Of a DNA stretch of 64,000 bases, positions 42,292 through 51,577 are shown one piece after another (within the stretch, counting starts at the first letter, position 1; the number at the start of each line of letters is the position of its first letter). A program made the translations under genes and the position numbers. The DNA is from JBFHNV01 sp041593595 (GTDB lineage: Bacteria > Pseudomonadota > Gammaproteobacteria > HK1), in contig JBFHNV010000002.1 in NCBI GenBank assembly GCA_041593595.1, positions 41,883 through 105,882 of the forward strand, given 5' to 3'. The notes beneath the pieces were generated by a model. That model did not search any database. It was not told the origin of the DNA and worked only from the letters and a program-made list of their open reading frames with translations.

Positions 42292-44750
42292 ACGCCGGGA
42301 TGTCTCATCGGGTGGGGCGCACGCTGCTTGCCGTGCTGGTCGTGGCTGCGTCGCCGGAGGTCGATAGCGCGCGGGTCTCGGATGTGACGAACACGAAGCA
42401 CAACCTGTCGGCCAGCGGGCCAGGGCCGGTGCGGGCAGTCAGCGAGTCCCAGATATGCGTGTTCTGCCACACGCCCCATGCGGCCGAGAACGAGCCGGGC
42501 GCTCCCCTGTGGAACCGTCAGCTTTCCGGGGCCACTTACACGCCGTACACCTCCAACACCATCGATGCGGGCGATATTGCCGACAGTCCGGGCGGGTCCT
42601 CGAAGCTGTGTCTTTCCTGCCATGATGGCACTCTCGCCATCGGTGCGGTGAACGTTGCAAACGGTCAGGCCAACGTGAACATCGCGCTCACCGGGACCGA
42701 GCCGGACGGCACGATTCCTGCGGGTCCGAGCGGTTCGCTCTCGGGCTTCACGCGTCGGCTGGGCGTCGACCTGACCAATGATCACCCCATCTCGTTCACC
42801 TACGACAGCGCCCTCGCGCTTGCCGACGGCGAGTTGCGCGATCCCGCGGTGGAGACGCACATTGGGACGAGAGCCCCGGGAGTGCACCCCGTGGTGCCGC
42901 TCGAGAACGGCAAGCTGGAGTGTTCCAGCTGTCACGACCCGCACATCCGCGACGACACGCTGTCTGAAAGCGTGAAGTTCCTGCGCCTGAACCGATTCCA
43001 GGTCGCGACGCCGGCCGGCGGCAACTTCTCGCAGTCCGGGGACCAGGTGTGCCTGGCGTGTCACGACAAGCTGGGACAGGCCTGGGCCCAGTCGGCGCAC
43101 GCGCTCGGCACGGTGTCCGATGAGGTGTACAAGGACTCTGCCGCCGTGACTCGCGAGTTCTTCCCCGGGATTCGCGTCTGGCAGGCCGCGTGTCTCAACT
43201 GCCACGACACCCACACGGTGCAGGGGGCGCGCAGGCTCCTGCGAGAGGGCACGGATTCCCTCGGCGCACCGAAATTCGGCGGCGACTCGGCGATCGAGGA
43301 GACGTGCTACCAGTGCCACACCACGGCGGCAGAGAGCATCCTGCAGAGCTCGAGCCAGGTGCCCAACGTCAAGACCGATTTCCAGAGCATCTACCACATG
43401 CCGCTCACCACCAATGACCAGATGGCCTCGGAGGAGGCGCACGATCCGCACAACGCCGACGGTGAGGAGGACGTCACGCTGCTGGGCAAGAACGCGCAGG
43501 TGAACCGCCACGCCGAGTGTACGGATTGCCACAACCCGCACCGCGTCATGAAGAACCGACTGTTCAACGGCACCGGCGACACGCAGGCGGGCACCCACGC
43601 CCACGGCGCCGGACACACGAACCTGGCCTCCGGGGTGTTGCGCGGGGCATGGGGCGTGGAGCCTATCTATCTCGCCAACGCAAGCTTCCAGGAGTTGCCT
43701 TCGAGCTACGAGATCCGCAGCGGCGATGGCGGCTTCGGTGCGGCGACCGGCGTGGGCCAGCTCCACGTGACCCGGGAGTATCAGATCTGCCTCAAGTGCC
43801 ACTCCGACTTCGGCTATGACGACAACAACGTCTACCCGGTGGGCAACCGGCCCGACCTCGGCGACTCCGGCGGGAGCACGCTCCCGGGAGGATCAGCCGC
43901 GAACGGCCTGACCCAGTACACCAACCAGGCCAAGGAGTTCCAGGCGCCCTTACAGCACAAGGGCGAGGTGACGCGAAGCGACACCGGCGCGGGGAGCGCC
44001 TACAGCACCAACAACCACCGTTCCTGGCATCCCGTGATGGACGACACGGGACGCACCGCGGGCGTGCGGCGCATGAGCGCCACCACGGCTCTGTTTCTCT
44101 CCCCCTGGAACGGGGCCAGCATCGGCACCCAGACCATGTACTGCAGCGACTGTCACGGCAGCAATACGGCCAACGGCACCGTCGTCCCCGCCGGGGGAGA
44201 GGACGGGGCGCCGTGGGGTCCGCACGGGTCGAACAACCCGTTCATCCTCAAGGGCACCTGGAACAACCTGACCGGCAGCAACAACACGGGCCTGTGCTTC
44301 CGCTGCCATAACTACACGAACTACGCCACCGATACGAACAAGGGATGCGACGTGGGCGAGACTTGTGCCAGCGGCTTCTCGGGAACGGAGATCTCGAACG
44401 CGGGCAACCTTCACGCGGTGCACGCGGACAGGGTGCGCAAGCCGCTGCAATGCTCCTGGTGCCACGTGGCGGTCCCGCACGGCTGGAAGAACAAGGGCCT
44501 GCTGGTGAACCTGAACGACGTTGGCCCGGAGGCGGGGCTCCCCTCGGGGACGGAGATAGCATCCAACGCGCCGGCGGATCTTTACAGCCAGCCGCCGTAT
44601 TACCTGAACGCGAAGCTGAAGGTGCGCAACTTCCGGGCCAGCGGTACGTGGCGTGACCAGGACTGTGGTTCGGCCGGGGCCAGCATCCCCGGAAACGACA
44701 CCCAGTTCGGCAGGGACTGGATGAACGACGTGTGCAGGGAGCCGCCGTGA
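42288..44750 (+). CDS. Large multiheme cytochrome c with 11 CxxCH motifs
   Basis: An 820-residue secreted protein with eleven heme motifs, in order CVFCH, CLSCH, CSSCH, CLACH, CLNCH, CYQCH, CTDCH, CLKCH, CSDCH, CFRCH and CSWCH. The N-terminal part (ICVFCHTPHAA, CSSCHDPH) resembles the tetraheme protein at 31986, indicating growth by duplication. No lipobox is present; the leader ends near PEVDSA. Size and heme number are comparable to large extracellular or conduit cytochromes such as OmcB, but homology is not claimed. Two further cysteines occur at the C-terminus (QDCGSAG, NDVCREPP). The stop overlaps the resB-like start (TGATG). Confidence 0.93.
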   Translation: MNAGMSHRVGRTLLAVLVVAASPEVDSARVSDVTNTKHNLSASGPGPVRAVSESQICVFCHTPHAAENEPGAPLWNRQLSGATYTPYTSNTIDAGDIADSPGGSSKLCLSCHDGTLAIGAVNVANGQANVNIALTGTEPDGTIPAGPSGSLSGFTRRLGVDLTNDHPISFTYDSALALADGELRDPAVETHIGTRAPGVHPVVPLENGKLECSSCHDPHIRDDTLSESVKFLRLNRFQVATPAGGNFSQSGDQVCLACHDKLGQAWAQSAHALGTVSDEVYKDSAAVTREFFPGIRVWQAACLNCHDTHTVQGARRLLREGTDSLGAPKFGGDSAIEETCYQCHTTAAESILQSSSQVPNVKTDFQSIYHMPLTTNDQMASEEAHDPHNADGEEDVTLLGKNAQVNRHAECTDCHNPHRVMKNRLFNGTGDTQAGTHAHGAGHTNLASGVLRGAWGVEPIYLANASFQELPSSYEIRSGDGGFGAATGVGQLHVTREYQICLKCHSDFGYDDNNVYPVGNRPDLGDSGGSTLPGGSAANGLTQYTNQAKEFQAPLQHKGEVTRSDTGAGSAYSTNNHRSWHPVMDDTGRTAGVRRMSATTALFLSPWNGASIGTQTMYCSDCHGSNTANGTVVPAGGEDGAPWGPHGSNNPFILKGTWNNLTGSNNTGLCFRCHNYTNYATDTNKGCDVGETCASGFSGTEISNAGNLHAVHADRVRKPLQCSWCHVAVPHGWKNKGLLVNLNDVGPEAGLPSGTEIASNAPADLYSQPPYYLNAKLKVRNFRASGTWRDQDCGSAGASIPGNDTQFGRDWMNDVCREPP

Positions 44751-45754
44751 TGCGCGTGCTTCGACTCCTCGGCTCCCTGAAGCTCACCTTCGTGCTCCTG
44801 GCCGCAGTGACGGCCGGCATCGGTGCCGGCTACGTGGGCGGGCTGGACGCGCGCCCGTTGCTCACCGGTGTCCTGGCGCTGCTCATCGTCAACCTGCTCG
44901 GCGCCATCGCCACCCATCCGCGCTTTCGCCGCCAGAGCGCCCTGCTCGCGTTCCACCTCTGCCTGCTGGCGGCGATGGTGCTGGTCGCGGTGGGCGACCT
45001 GCTGCGGCTGGAGGGCCGTCTCGAGCTCGCGAACGGCCAGGCGTTCGAGCCGGAGCTGGTGCAGATCACGAACCGCGGTGCCTGGTTCTCCGACGCCGCG
45101 CTCGAGGCGGTGGCGTTCCGCCAGGGGCGCTTCACCGTGGACTACGCGCCGGGTCTGGTGCGCCGCGCGATGCGCAGCTGGGTCGACGTGAGCCCCGGCG
45201 GGGAGCACCCGGACCGGCAGATCGTCGGCGACACGCAGCCGCTGGTGCAGCAGGGGTTTCGCTTCTACACCACGTCGAACAAGGGCCTGGCAGCTCTCGT
45301 GAGCTGGGTCCCCGTGCGGGGCCGGGCGCAGATCGGGACGGTGCACTTTCCGTCCTGGCCGCTGCACGACTGGAAGCAGGTCAACGAGTGGACCTCGCCC
45401 GGCGGCGACGCCCTGGTGCTCGAGCTCGTACCGGCTCTCGACCTGGCCCCGGGGGAGGCATTCACCTTCGACAGCGAGCGCGTTCCCGCCGCCGGCGAAC
45501 TGCGGGTGAGCCACGCGCACGGCGATGCGAGCCTGCTTCCGGGGCAGATGCTGCGCCTGCCCGGTGGCCGAATGGTCTTTCACGGACTCACGACCTGGAT
45601 GGGCTACCGGGTCGTGTACGACCCGACGCTGCCCTGGCTGCTGGCGACAGGGATCGTCGGCGCGCTCGCCCTAGGGTGGCACTTCATGGGCTCCCTTTCG
45701 CCGGACGCCCGGCTCTGGCGTGCTGCCGACCGTGACCCAGCCGTTCGCGCCTGA
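44750..45754 (+). CDS. resB: ResB/Ccs1-like cytochrome c biogenesis protein
   Basis: A 334-residue inner-membrane protein of the system II cytochrome c maturation pathway. Early spans (LKLTFVLLAAVTAGIGAGY, LLTGVLALLIVNLLGAIA, LLAFHLCLLAAMVLVAVG) are followed by a large periplasmic domain and a final span (LLATGIVGALALGWHFMG). The short SLKLTFVLL segment and the topology fit ResB, although it is shorter than many members. The start overlaps the 11-heme gene and the end overlaps ccsA. With CcsA it would form a dedicated heme-ligation machine for the cytochromes of this operon. Confidence 0.82.
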   Translation: MRVLRLLGSLKLTFVLLAAVTAGIGAGYVGGLDARPLLTGVLALLIVNLLGAIATHPRFRRQSALLAFHLCLLAAMVLVAVGDLLRLEGRLELANGQAFEPELVQITNRGAWFSDAALEAVAFRQGRFTVDYAPGLVRRAMRSWVDVSPGGEHPDRQIVGDTQPLVQQGFRFYTTSNKGLAALVSWVPVRGRAQIGTVHFPSWPLHDWKQVNEWTSPGGDALVLELVPALDLAPGEAFTFDSERVPAAGELRVSHAHGDASLLPGQMLRLPGGRMVFHGLTTWMGYRVVYDPTLPWLLATGIVGALALGWHFMGSLSPDARLWRAADRDPAVRA

Positions 45755-46541
45755 GGTACTGTGGATCTGGGGCGGCCTGGCAGGCTACATCGCCAGTGCC
45801 GTCGCCTCGATCCGGATCCGAACCGGTGCCGCGTCGCGTCGCGCCGAGGGTCGTGTGCTGGGCGCCCTCTGGTTCGCGGTTGCGCTGCTCGCGGTCGCCG
45901 TGACCCAGCGCTGGCTGCGTGTCGGCCACGGGCCGTTCCTGACGCTCTTCGAGGTCCTGTTGAGCAACATCTTCAGCCTCGGCCTTTTTTATGCCGTCGC
46001 ATACTGGCGCGCGCCCGCCGTGCGGCCGGGTGCCGTCATCGTGCTGCCGGTGCTCGTGGTCCTGGGCGCGTGGAACGTCACGGTGTCGCCCGTGCCGGGC
46101 TCGCTGCCGGCCACCTATGACAACCCGTGGCTTTGGGTCCACGTGGGAACGGGCAAGATGTTCCTGGGCGCGTGCCTCACCGCGGCCGGTCTGGCGGGGG
46201 TCCTGCTGATGCGCGGCGCCGGCGGGCCGGGAGGCAAGCGCCACGCCGACGTCGTGGCCTGGCGGTTCATGGCCCTGGCCTTCGTCTTCCAGACCCTCCT
46301 GATCGTCGCCGGCGCCGCCTGGGCGCGGGATGCCTGGGGCCGGTTCTGGGGCTGGGATCCGCTCGAGACCTGGTCCCTCATCACCTGGTTGATCGCCGGA
46401 ACCGCGCTTCACGCTCGCCTGACCTGGAAGTTGCCGCCCGCCGTGGGGTGGTGGTCCATCCTGGTGGTTCTCGTGCTGGCTGTTCTGACCTTCCTCGGTG
46501 TGCCGTTCCTGAGTCACGCCCCGCACCGGGGGATCATCTGA
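45720..46541 (+). CDS. ccsA: CcsA/ResC-like heme-attachment protein
   Basis: A 273-residue inner-membrane protein with about eight spans and the tryptophan-rich heme-handling motif WGRFWGWDPLETWSLITWL. Conserved histidines lie in periplasmic loops (WVHVGTGKM, ALHARLTWK). CcsA exports heme and, with ResB, ligates it to CxxCH cysteines. GTG 45720 overlaps the resB end by 35 bases; GTG 45732 is an alternative. The next gene begins inside the stop codon (TGATG). The organism also has ccmDGI genes, so two maturation systems coexist. Confidence 0.92.
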   Translation: MLPTVTQPFAPEVLWIWGGLAGYIASAVASIRIRTGAASRRAEGRVLGALWFAVALLAVAVTQRWLRVGHGPFLTLFEVLLSNIFSLGLFYAVAYWRAPAVRPGAVIVLPVLVVLGAWNVTVSPVPGSLPATYDNPWLWVHVGTGKMFLGACLTAAGLAGVLLMRGAGGPGGKRHADVVAWRFMALAFVFQTLLIVAGAAWARDAWGRFWGWDPLETWSLITWLIAGTALHARLTWKLPPAVGWWSILVVLVLAVLTFLGVPFLSHAPHRGII

Positions 46542-47098
46542 TGGTGCACGGACGCTGGATCGCTCTCGCTGGTGTGCTGGCCTGTGTCGCGCTCGTTGGC
46601 GCTACGCTGCGCCACTCGCCGACGCCCGCCGCTTCGCCGGCACCGGACCGCCCGGCGGTGATCGACGACGGGGTCCGCGACCGTTCCCACGAGGCCGGCG
46701 TGAGGTGGTACTTCGAGCGCGGGGTGGCCCTGCTCCACGCGCGTCGCTTCGACTACGCCGCCGTCGCCTTTCACCAGGTGTTGCGACTCGCGCCGCGCCT
46801 GCCTGAAGCGCACGCGAACATGGGCTTCAGCCTCCGGGGACAGAAGCGCCCGGGCGCGGCCCGGGACTTCTTCCTGGCGGCCCTCGCTCTCAACCCGGGC
46901 CAGGTCAATGCCTACTACGGGCTTGCCGAGGCCAGCGAGTCACTGGGCGACATGCCGGCGGCCCTCGGCGCCATGCGCAGCTTCGTGCATCTTGCACGCC
47001 CCGACGACCCGTTCGTGCGCAAGGCACGTGCAGCCCTCTGGGAATGGCAGTCGGCCCCAGCGGAGAACCGGGCAGATGCGAACAGCCCGGCAAAGTAG
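46541..47098 (+). CDS. Membrane-anchored TPR protein
   Basis: A 185-residue protein with one N-terminal span (IALAGVLACVALVGATL) and a periplasmic domain of about three TPR units, including FERGVALLHARRFDYAAVAF, APRLPEAHANMGFSLRGQ and NPGQVNAYYGLAEASESLGD. TPR proteins with this topology act as apocytochrome chaperones in heme-attachment systems (as NrfG and CcmH/I do), which fits its overlap with ccsA. It closes the gene chain that begins at 31986. Confidence 0.82.
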   Translation: MVHGRWIALAGVLACVALVGATLRHSPTPAASPAPDRPAVIDDGVRDRSHEAGVRWYFERGVALLHARRFDYAAVAFHQVLRLAPRLPEAHANMGFSLRGQKRPGAARDFFLAALALNPGQVNAYYGLAEASESLGDMPAALGAMRSFVHLARPDDPFVRKARAALWEWQSAPAENRADANSPAK

Positions 47099-47405
47099 GC
47101 GATCCCGGCCCATCGGGCTACCCTCGGCATTCGCGCATGCGCCATGCATCGATCACGTGGTGCTGTCCCCGCGGGCCCGATGTGTGGCATGCGTTTAGTC
47201 TTGATCTGCCGGTGAGAGGAGCGATCGCTATCATGCGGGGCGTGACTGGAGATGGATCAGCGCCCGAAGGCGCACGCGGTGAGCCCGTCGAGCCGCGATG
47301 CCTTGTGTCAGGTCGATTGATGCCGTGAGGCAGCAGATGCCGCATTGTTCTCGAGCGGGGCCCGGCGCCCTCCGGCACGCATCCGGGTGCTGACAGGAAC
47401 CCCTG
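47099..47405. other. Intergenic stretch before the sensor kinase
   Basis: About 305 bases. No gene, no good sigma-54 site and no copy of the activator palindrome are seen, so the kinase/regulator pair is probably expressed from a separate housekeeping-type promoter. Confidence 0.45.
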
Positions 47406-50027
47406 ATGGTCAGGTTCTCCCCACGTGTCAAGACCTTCGCCGCGGCGTCCCTGGCAGGGCTCGCCGTCATCGCCGCCGGCGTCGCCGCGTACACACGGCA
47501 CCTGGCGGAGAGCCAGCTGAGGTCCGTGGGGATCGCGCAGCACGAGGTCCTCGCCCGTACCCTGTCGGCTGCCCTGAGCCGCGAGATCGACGCCGCGTTG
47601 CACTCGGGGAGGGGGCTCTCTTCCGAGGAGCTGCGACGTTCGGAGCCTGTCGTCGCCCTGCGCTCTCATCTCGTCGATCCGCTCCACGGCATGAAGGTGG
47701 TGCGGATCAAGATCTACGACGCCGAGGGACGAACCGTGTTCTCGACGGACCCGTCCCTGATCGGCGAGGACCAGGCCGACAATCATGGCGTACGGGGGGC
47801 GCTCGCCGGCGAGGTGACGGCGGAGCTGGTGCACAAGAACACCTTCAACGCGTCGGACGGCGTCATCGAGAATCGCGACCTGCTCGAAGTCTACGTGCCC
47901 ATTCGGACGGAGGCGGGCGACCGGATCAAGGGTGTGTTCGAGCTCTACAGCGACATGACCGAACTGCTCGAGACCATCGGCGATACCCAGCGCTTGGTTC
48001 TGCTCGGATCGCTGATCATCTCGGGTGTCGTGTTCGTGCCGCTTCTGCTCCTGTTCCGGCACGTCGATCTCACCCTTCAGAAAGAGGAGGCGGCCACGGA
48101 GCGTCATCTCGATGAACTCAAGGAAGCCCGCAGCAGCCTCGAGCAAAAGGTGGACGAGCGCACCCGCGAGCTGGCGCTCAGCGAGCGGCGGTTCCAGGAC
48201 GTCGCCGACGCAGCAGGGGAGTACATCTGGGAGACCGATGCGGACGGGCGCTTCATCTTCGTCAGCGACCGGATCACCGACGTTCTCGGCCATGCGCCCG
48301 CCGATTTGATCGGCCACACGCCTCTCGAGCTCGTGCCCGAGTCGGAGGCGCCCCTGTTGCGTGAGAAAATCCTGAGTGCTCGCGATGACACCTCATTCGT
48401 GGAGCTCGAACACCTCAGCTACACGAAGGACGGGCGTCTCGTGTGGCTGAGCGAAAGCGGGCTTGCGGTCCGCGACGAGTCCGGGAAGTTCAGCGGCCTG
48501 AGGGGGGCGGCCCACGACATCACCGCGCGCAAGGAGGCCCAGGAAGACCTTCGGAAGATGTCCCTTGCCATCGAGCAGGGGTCCGAGATCGTTATCATCA
48601 CCGACCTTGCCGGCCGGATCGAGTACGTGAACCCCATCTTCTGTCGCATCTTCGGCTACGAGTCCAGGGAGGTCGTCGGCAAGACCCCGTCCATCCTGCG
48701 CTCCGGTGTACAGTCCGACGAGGTCTTTCGCGAGCTCTGGCGGGCGCTCAAGGCGGGCGACACCTGGCGAGGAGAACTGTGCAACCGATCGAAGGATGGC
48801 CGCCTGTTCTGGAATCTGGTGTCCATCTTTCCCCTGCGGGATTCCGATGGCGAGATCACGCATTACGTTGGCCTGCAGACCGACATCACCGAGCGCAAGC
48901 GCAGCGAGCTGGCTCTGAGGGAGAGCGCCGCGCGGCTGCGCGCGGTGATGAACAGCGTCGGAGACGCCATCATCACCAGTGATGCCGAAGGCGTCATCGA
49001 CATGATCAACCCCGCGGCGGAGTCCCTGTTCGGTTACGAGCCGGGGGAGCTGATCGGCGAGCGCGTCGAGCGCCTCATGCCGGCTCCGTATCGGGAAAAG
49101 CATTCCGGCTACATGAACCGGTATCTCACGACCGGATTGGCGAGCATCATCGGCGTCGAGCGGCGCGAGGTCACCGGCTTGCGCAAGGACGGAACGGAGA
49201 TCCCCCTCGAACTCTCGGTGGGAGAGATCGTCATGGACGAGGATCGGCGGTTTGTCGGCGTGCTGCGCGATCTCACCGACGTCAAGCGTGCCCAGCTGGA
49301 AGTGGAGCGTGCGCGCCAGCAGTTCTTCCACCGCGAGAAGATCACCGCGATGGGCCACCTGGCGGCGGGGATCGTCCACGAGGTCGGCAACCCCGCGGCG
49401 GCGATCAGCGGCGCCGTGCGCACGCTGCGCCACCGTGTCGGGGGAGGAGCCGAGGGCGACAACGGCGTGCTCGCGGCGAACCTCGATCTGATCGAGCAGC
49501 AGGCCGATCGGCTGGCGGCGATTACGCGCGAGATCTCCGACCTCAGCCGGCCGCGGGAGTTGAAGCATACCCTGCTCGACCTCAACCAGGTCATTCGCTC
49601 GGCGGTGAGCCTCATGCGTTTTGACCCCCGGGTGCAGGATGCCGGGCTGACCGTACAGCTCGATCCGGATCTGCCGGCGCTCACGGCGTCCCATGACCTG
49701 CTCACCCAGCTCGTCATCAACCTGCTTCTCAACGCGGCCGACGCGTGCGCGGACGTGGCGGAGGGCCGGATCGAGGTGAGCACTGCGCGGGTGGGCCAGC
49801 GGGCACTGCTCGTCGTCAGCGACACCGGGAGTGGAATGGACGAGGCAACGAGGGCACATGCACTGGACCCCTACTTCACCACCAAGGGCGATGATCGCGG
49901 CGTGGGGCTCGGGCTCGCGCTTTGCCGGGACATCGTCGATCAGCACCGCGGCGAGATCTTTCTGCAGTCACTCGAGGGGCAGGGCACTACGGTGCGGGTG
50001 CTGCTGCCGCTGGAGGAGGAGTCGTGA
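47406..50027 (+). CDS. Membrane histidine kinase with three PAS domains
   Basis: An 873-residue sensor kinase. Two spans (near residues 10-28 and 197-218) flank a periplasmic sensor of about 165 residues. A coiled coil leads to three PAS domains (about 262-375, 378-500 and 505-625). The kinase core follows, with the phosphorylated histidine in AAGIVHEVGNPAAAI and an ATP site (NLLLNAADA, DTGSGMD, GVGLGLALC). This is the NtrB/ZraS-like class that pairs with sigma-54 activators, and such a regulator follows immediately. The periplasmic domain would read a signal in the same compartment as the cytochromes. Confidence 0.92.
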   Translation: MVRFSPRVKTFAAASLAGLAVIAAGVAAYTRHLAESQLRSVGIAQHEVLARTLSAALSREIDAALHSGRGLSSEELRRSEPVVALRSHLVDPLHGMKVVRIKIYDAEGRTVFSTDPSLIGEDQADNHGVRGALAGEVTAELVHKNTFNASDGVIENRDLLEVYVPIRTEAGDRIKGVFELYSDMTELLETIGDTQRLVLLGSLIISGVVFVPLLLLFRHVDLTLQKEEAATERHLDELKEARSSLEQKVDERTRELALSERRFQDVADAAGEYIWETDADGRFIFVSDRITDVLGHAPADLIGHTPLELVPESEAPLLREKILSARDDTSFVELEHLSYTKDGRLVWLSESGLAVRDESGKFSGLRGAAHDITARKEAQEDLRKMSLAIEQGSEIVIITDLAGRIEYVNPIFCRIFGYESREVVGKTPSILRSGVQSDEVFRELWRALKAGDTWRGELCNRSKDGRLFWNLVSIFPLRDSDGEITHYVGLQTDITERKRSELALRESAARLRAVMNSVGDAIITSDAEGVIDMINPAAESLFGYEPGELIGERVERLMPAPYREKHSGYMNRYLTTGLASIIGVERREVTGLRKDGTEIPLELSVGEIVMDEDRRFVGVLRDLTDVKRAQLEVERARQQFFHREKITAMGHLAAGIVHEVGNPAAAISGAVRTLRHRVGGGAEGDNGVLAANLDLIEQQADRLAAITREISDLSRPRELKHTLLDLNQVIRSAVSLMRFDPRVQDAGLTVQLDPDLPALTASHDLLTQLVINLLLNAADACADVAEGRIEVSTARVGQRALLVVSDTGSGMDEATRAHALDPYFTTKGDDRGVGLGLALCRDIVDQHRGEIFLQSLEGQGTTVRVLLPLEEES

Positions 50028-50029
50028 GC

Positions 50030-51439
50030 ATGACCTCACTCCAGGTGCTTGTGATCGACGACGAGGCGGCGATACGTCAGGTGCTGGCGGCGCAGATCCG
50101 GGAGGAGGGCCATCAGGTCGAGCACGTCGGAACCGGCGAGGCGGCGCTCGAGCGCCTGGCGAAGGGCGACGTGGACGTGGCGATCTGCGACATCCGCCTG
50201 CCCGATGTGAACGGAATCGAGGTGGTCCGGCGTACGTTGGAATCCGGCGTCGACACCGTATTCGTCCTGATGACGGCCTTTGCGTCGGTCAACACGGCCA
50301 TCGAGGCCATGAAGGCCGGCGCTCATGACTACCTCATCAAGCCGGTGCGGCCCGAGGACCTGTCCCGACGCCTGGAACAGGTCCGCGAGATGCAGGCGTT
50401 GCGCGACGAGAACCGGCGCCTGCGAACCCTCCTGCCCGAGACGTTCAAGAACACCTGCATGCTGCCTTCGGCGGCTGCCCGGCGCGTCGCCAGCCTGGCC
50501 GAGCGTGTGGCGCGGACCGAGGGCACCGTACTGATCACGGGCGAGAGCGGGACAGGCAAGGGCGTCATCGCACATACCATCCACCGTCAGAGTCCGCGGG
50601 CAGGAGCGCCCCTGGTGAGCGTGAACTGTGGCGCCATCCCGAACGACCTCCTGGAGTCCGAGTTCTTCGGACACCTGAAGGGCGCGTTCACCGGCGCGGA
50701 GCGCGCGAAGAAGGGGCTGATGCTGGAGGCGGACGGCGGGACGCTCCTGCTCGACGAGATCGCCGAGCTTCCGCTCCTGCTCCAGGTGAAGCTGTTGCAC
50801 GCCATCGAGGACAAGGCCATCCGACCGGTCGGGGGAGAGCGCTCGCGAAAGGTCAACGTGCGCATCCTCGCCGCCACCAATCAGAACCTGGATCAGCTGG
50901 TGCGCGACGGGCGGTTCCGCGAGGACCTGTTCTACCGTCTCAACGTGCTGCAGATACATATTCCCCCGCTGCGCGAGCGCCCGGACGACATCAAGGCGCT
51001 GATCGCCCACTTTCTCGCCGTTGCACCGGAGCGGCTCGGGCTCGACGGGCGTTTCTCCATCGAGCCGGAAGCCGAGGATCTGCTGCTCGAGTACGGCTGG
51101 CCCGGCAATGTGCGCGAGGTGCAGAACGTCATCGATCGCGCCCTGATCCTCGCGGACGACCAGACGATCACCGTGTCCGATCTTCCCCACCAGGTGACCC
51201 GTCCCGACCCTGGCGGCGCCGCGATGGCGCCCGGAGCCGGTAGCCTTCGGGAGCAGTCGCGGCAGTTCGAGGTCCGGGTCATCGAGAGCGCCATCGAGGC
51301 CGCCGGCGGCGACCGGCGGCAGGCGGCACGCAAGCTCGGTATCGGCCTGTCCACGCTCTATCGCAAGCTCGAGGAGTACGCCAAGCTCCCAGGCGGCGAG
51401 GGTGAACAGGCAACCAGCCACAAGGGGGCTGGCGCATGA
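50030..51439 (+). CDS. NtrC-family sigma-54-dependent response regulator
   Basis: A 469-residue activator. The receiver domain has the acidic pocket VIDDE, phosphorylated aspartate in ICDIRLPDVNG and lysine in LIKPV. The AAA+ domain shows GESGTGKG (Walker A), the sigma-54 contact loop GAFTGA, GGTLLLDEIAELP (Walker B) and FREDLFYRLNVL. The C-terminus is a Fis-type helix-turn-helix (DRRQAARKLGIGLSTLYRKL). ATG 50030 lies 8 bases after GGAGGAGGAG; GTG 50024, overlapping the kinase stop, is the alternative. It is the best candidate to bind the palindromes upstream of the three sigma-54 promoters in this window. Confidence 0.95.
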   Translation: MTSLQVLVIDDEAAIRQVLAAQIREEGHQVEHVGTGEAALERLAKGDVDVAICDIRLPDVNGIEVVRRTLESGVDTVFVLMTAFASVNTAIEAMKAGAHDYLIKPVRPEDLSRRLEQVREMQALRDENRRLRTLLPETFKNTCMLPSAAARRVASLAERVARTEGTVLITGESGTGKGVIAHTIHRQSPRAGAPLVSVNCGAIPNDLLESEFFGHLKGAFTGAERAKKGLMLEADGGTLLLDEIAELPLLLQVKLLHAIEDKAIRPVGGERSRKVNVRILAATNQNLDQLVRDGRFREDLFYRLNVLQIHIPPLRERPDDIKALIAHFLAVAPERLGLDGRFSIEPEAEDLLLEYGWPGNVREVQNVIDRALILADDQTITVSDLPHQVTRPDPGGAAMAPGAGSLREQSRQFEVRVIESAIEAAGGDRRQAARKLGIGLSTLYRKLEEYAKLPGGEGEQATSHKGAGA

Positions 51440-51577
51440 ATTGCATGTCGTGCGGGAAGCCGTGCACGGAAATACGACAGGGAGGACAGAAGCGATGAGT
51501 ACCAGGGCGAGGGCTGTCTGCAGGCAGGGTCCCTCGGGGGTGACGCCTGCCCGTGCGGCCGGCGAGCCGACGGACCG

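Noticed and set aside
42288..44750. Possible non-canonical heme motifs (CxxCK or long-spaced C-xn-CH) in the 11-heme protein that could explain the dedicated CcsA
   Set aside because: Reading the sequence I find only CxxCH motifs. The remaining cysteines (CDVGETC, QDCGSAG, NDVCREPP) are not followed by H or K at heme-motif spacing.
47156..47175. GG-N10-GC spacing (TGGTGCTGTCCCCGCG) before the sensor kinase gene
   Set aside because: Apart from the spacing it does not match the sigma-54 consensus, and no activator palindrome is nearby.
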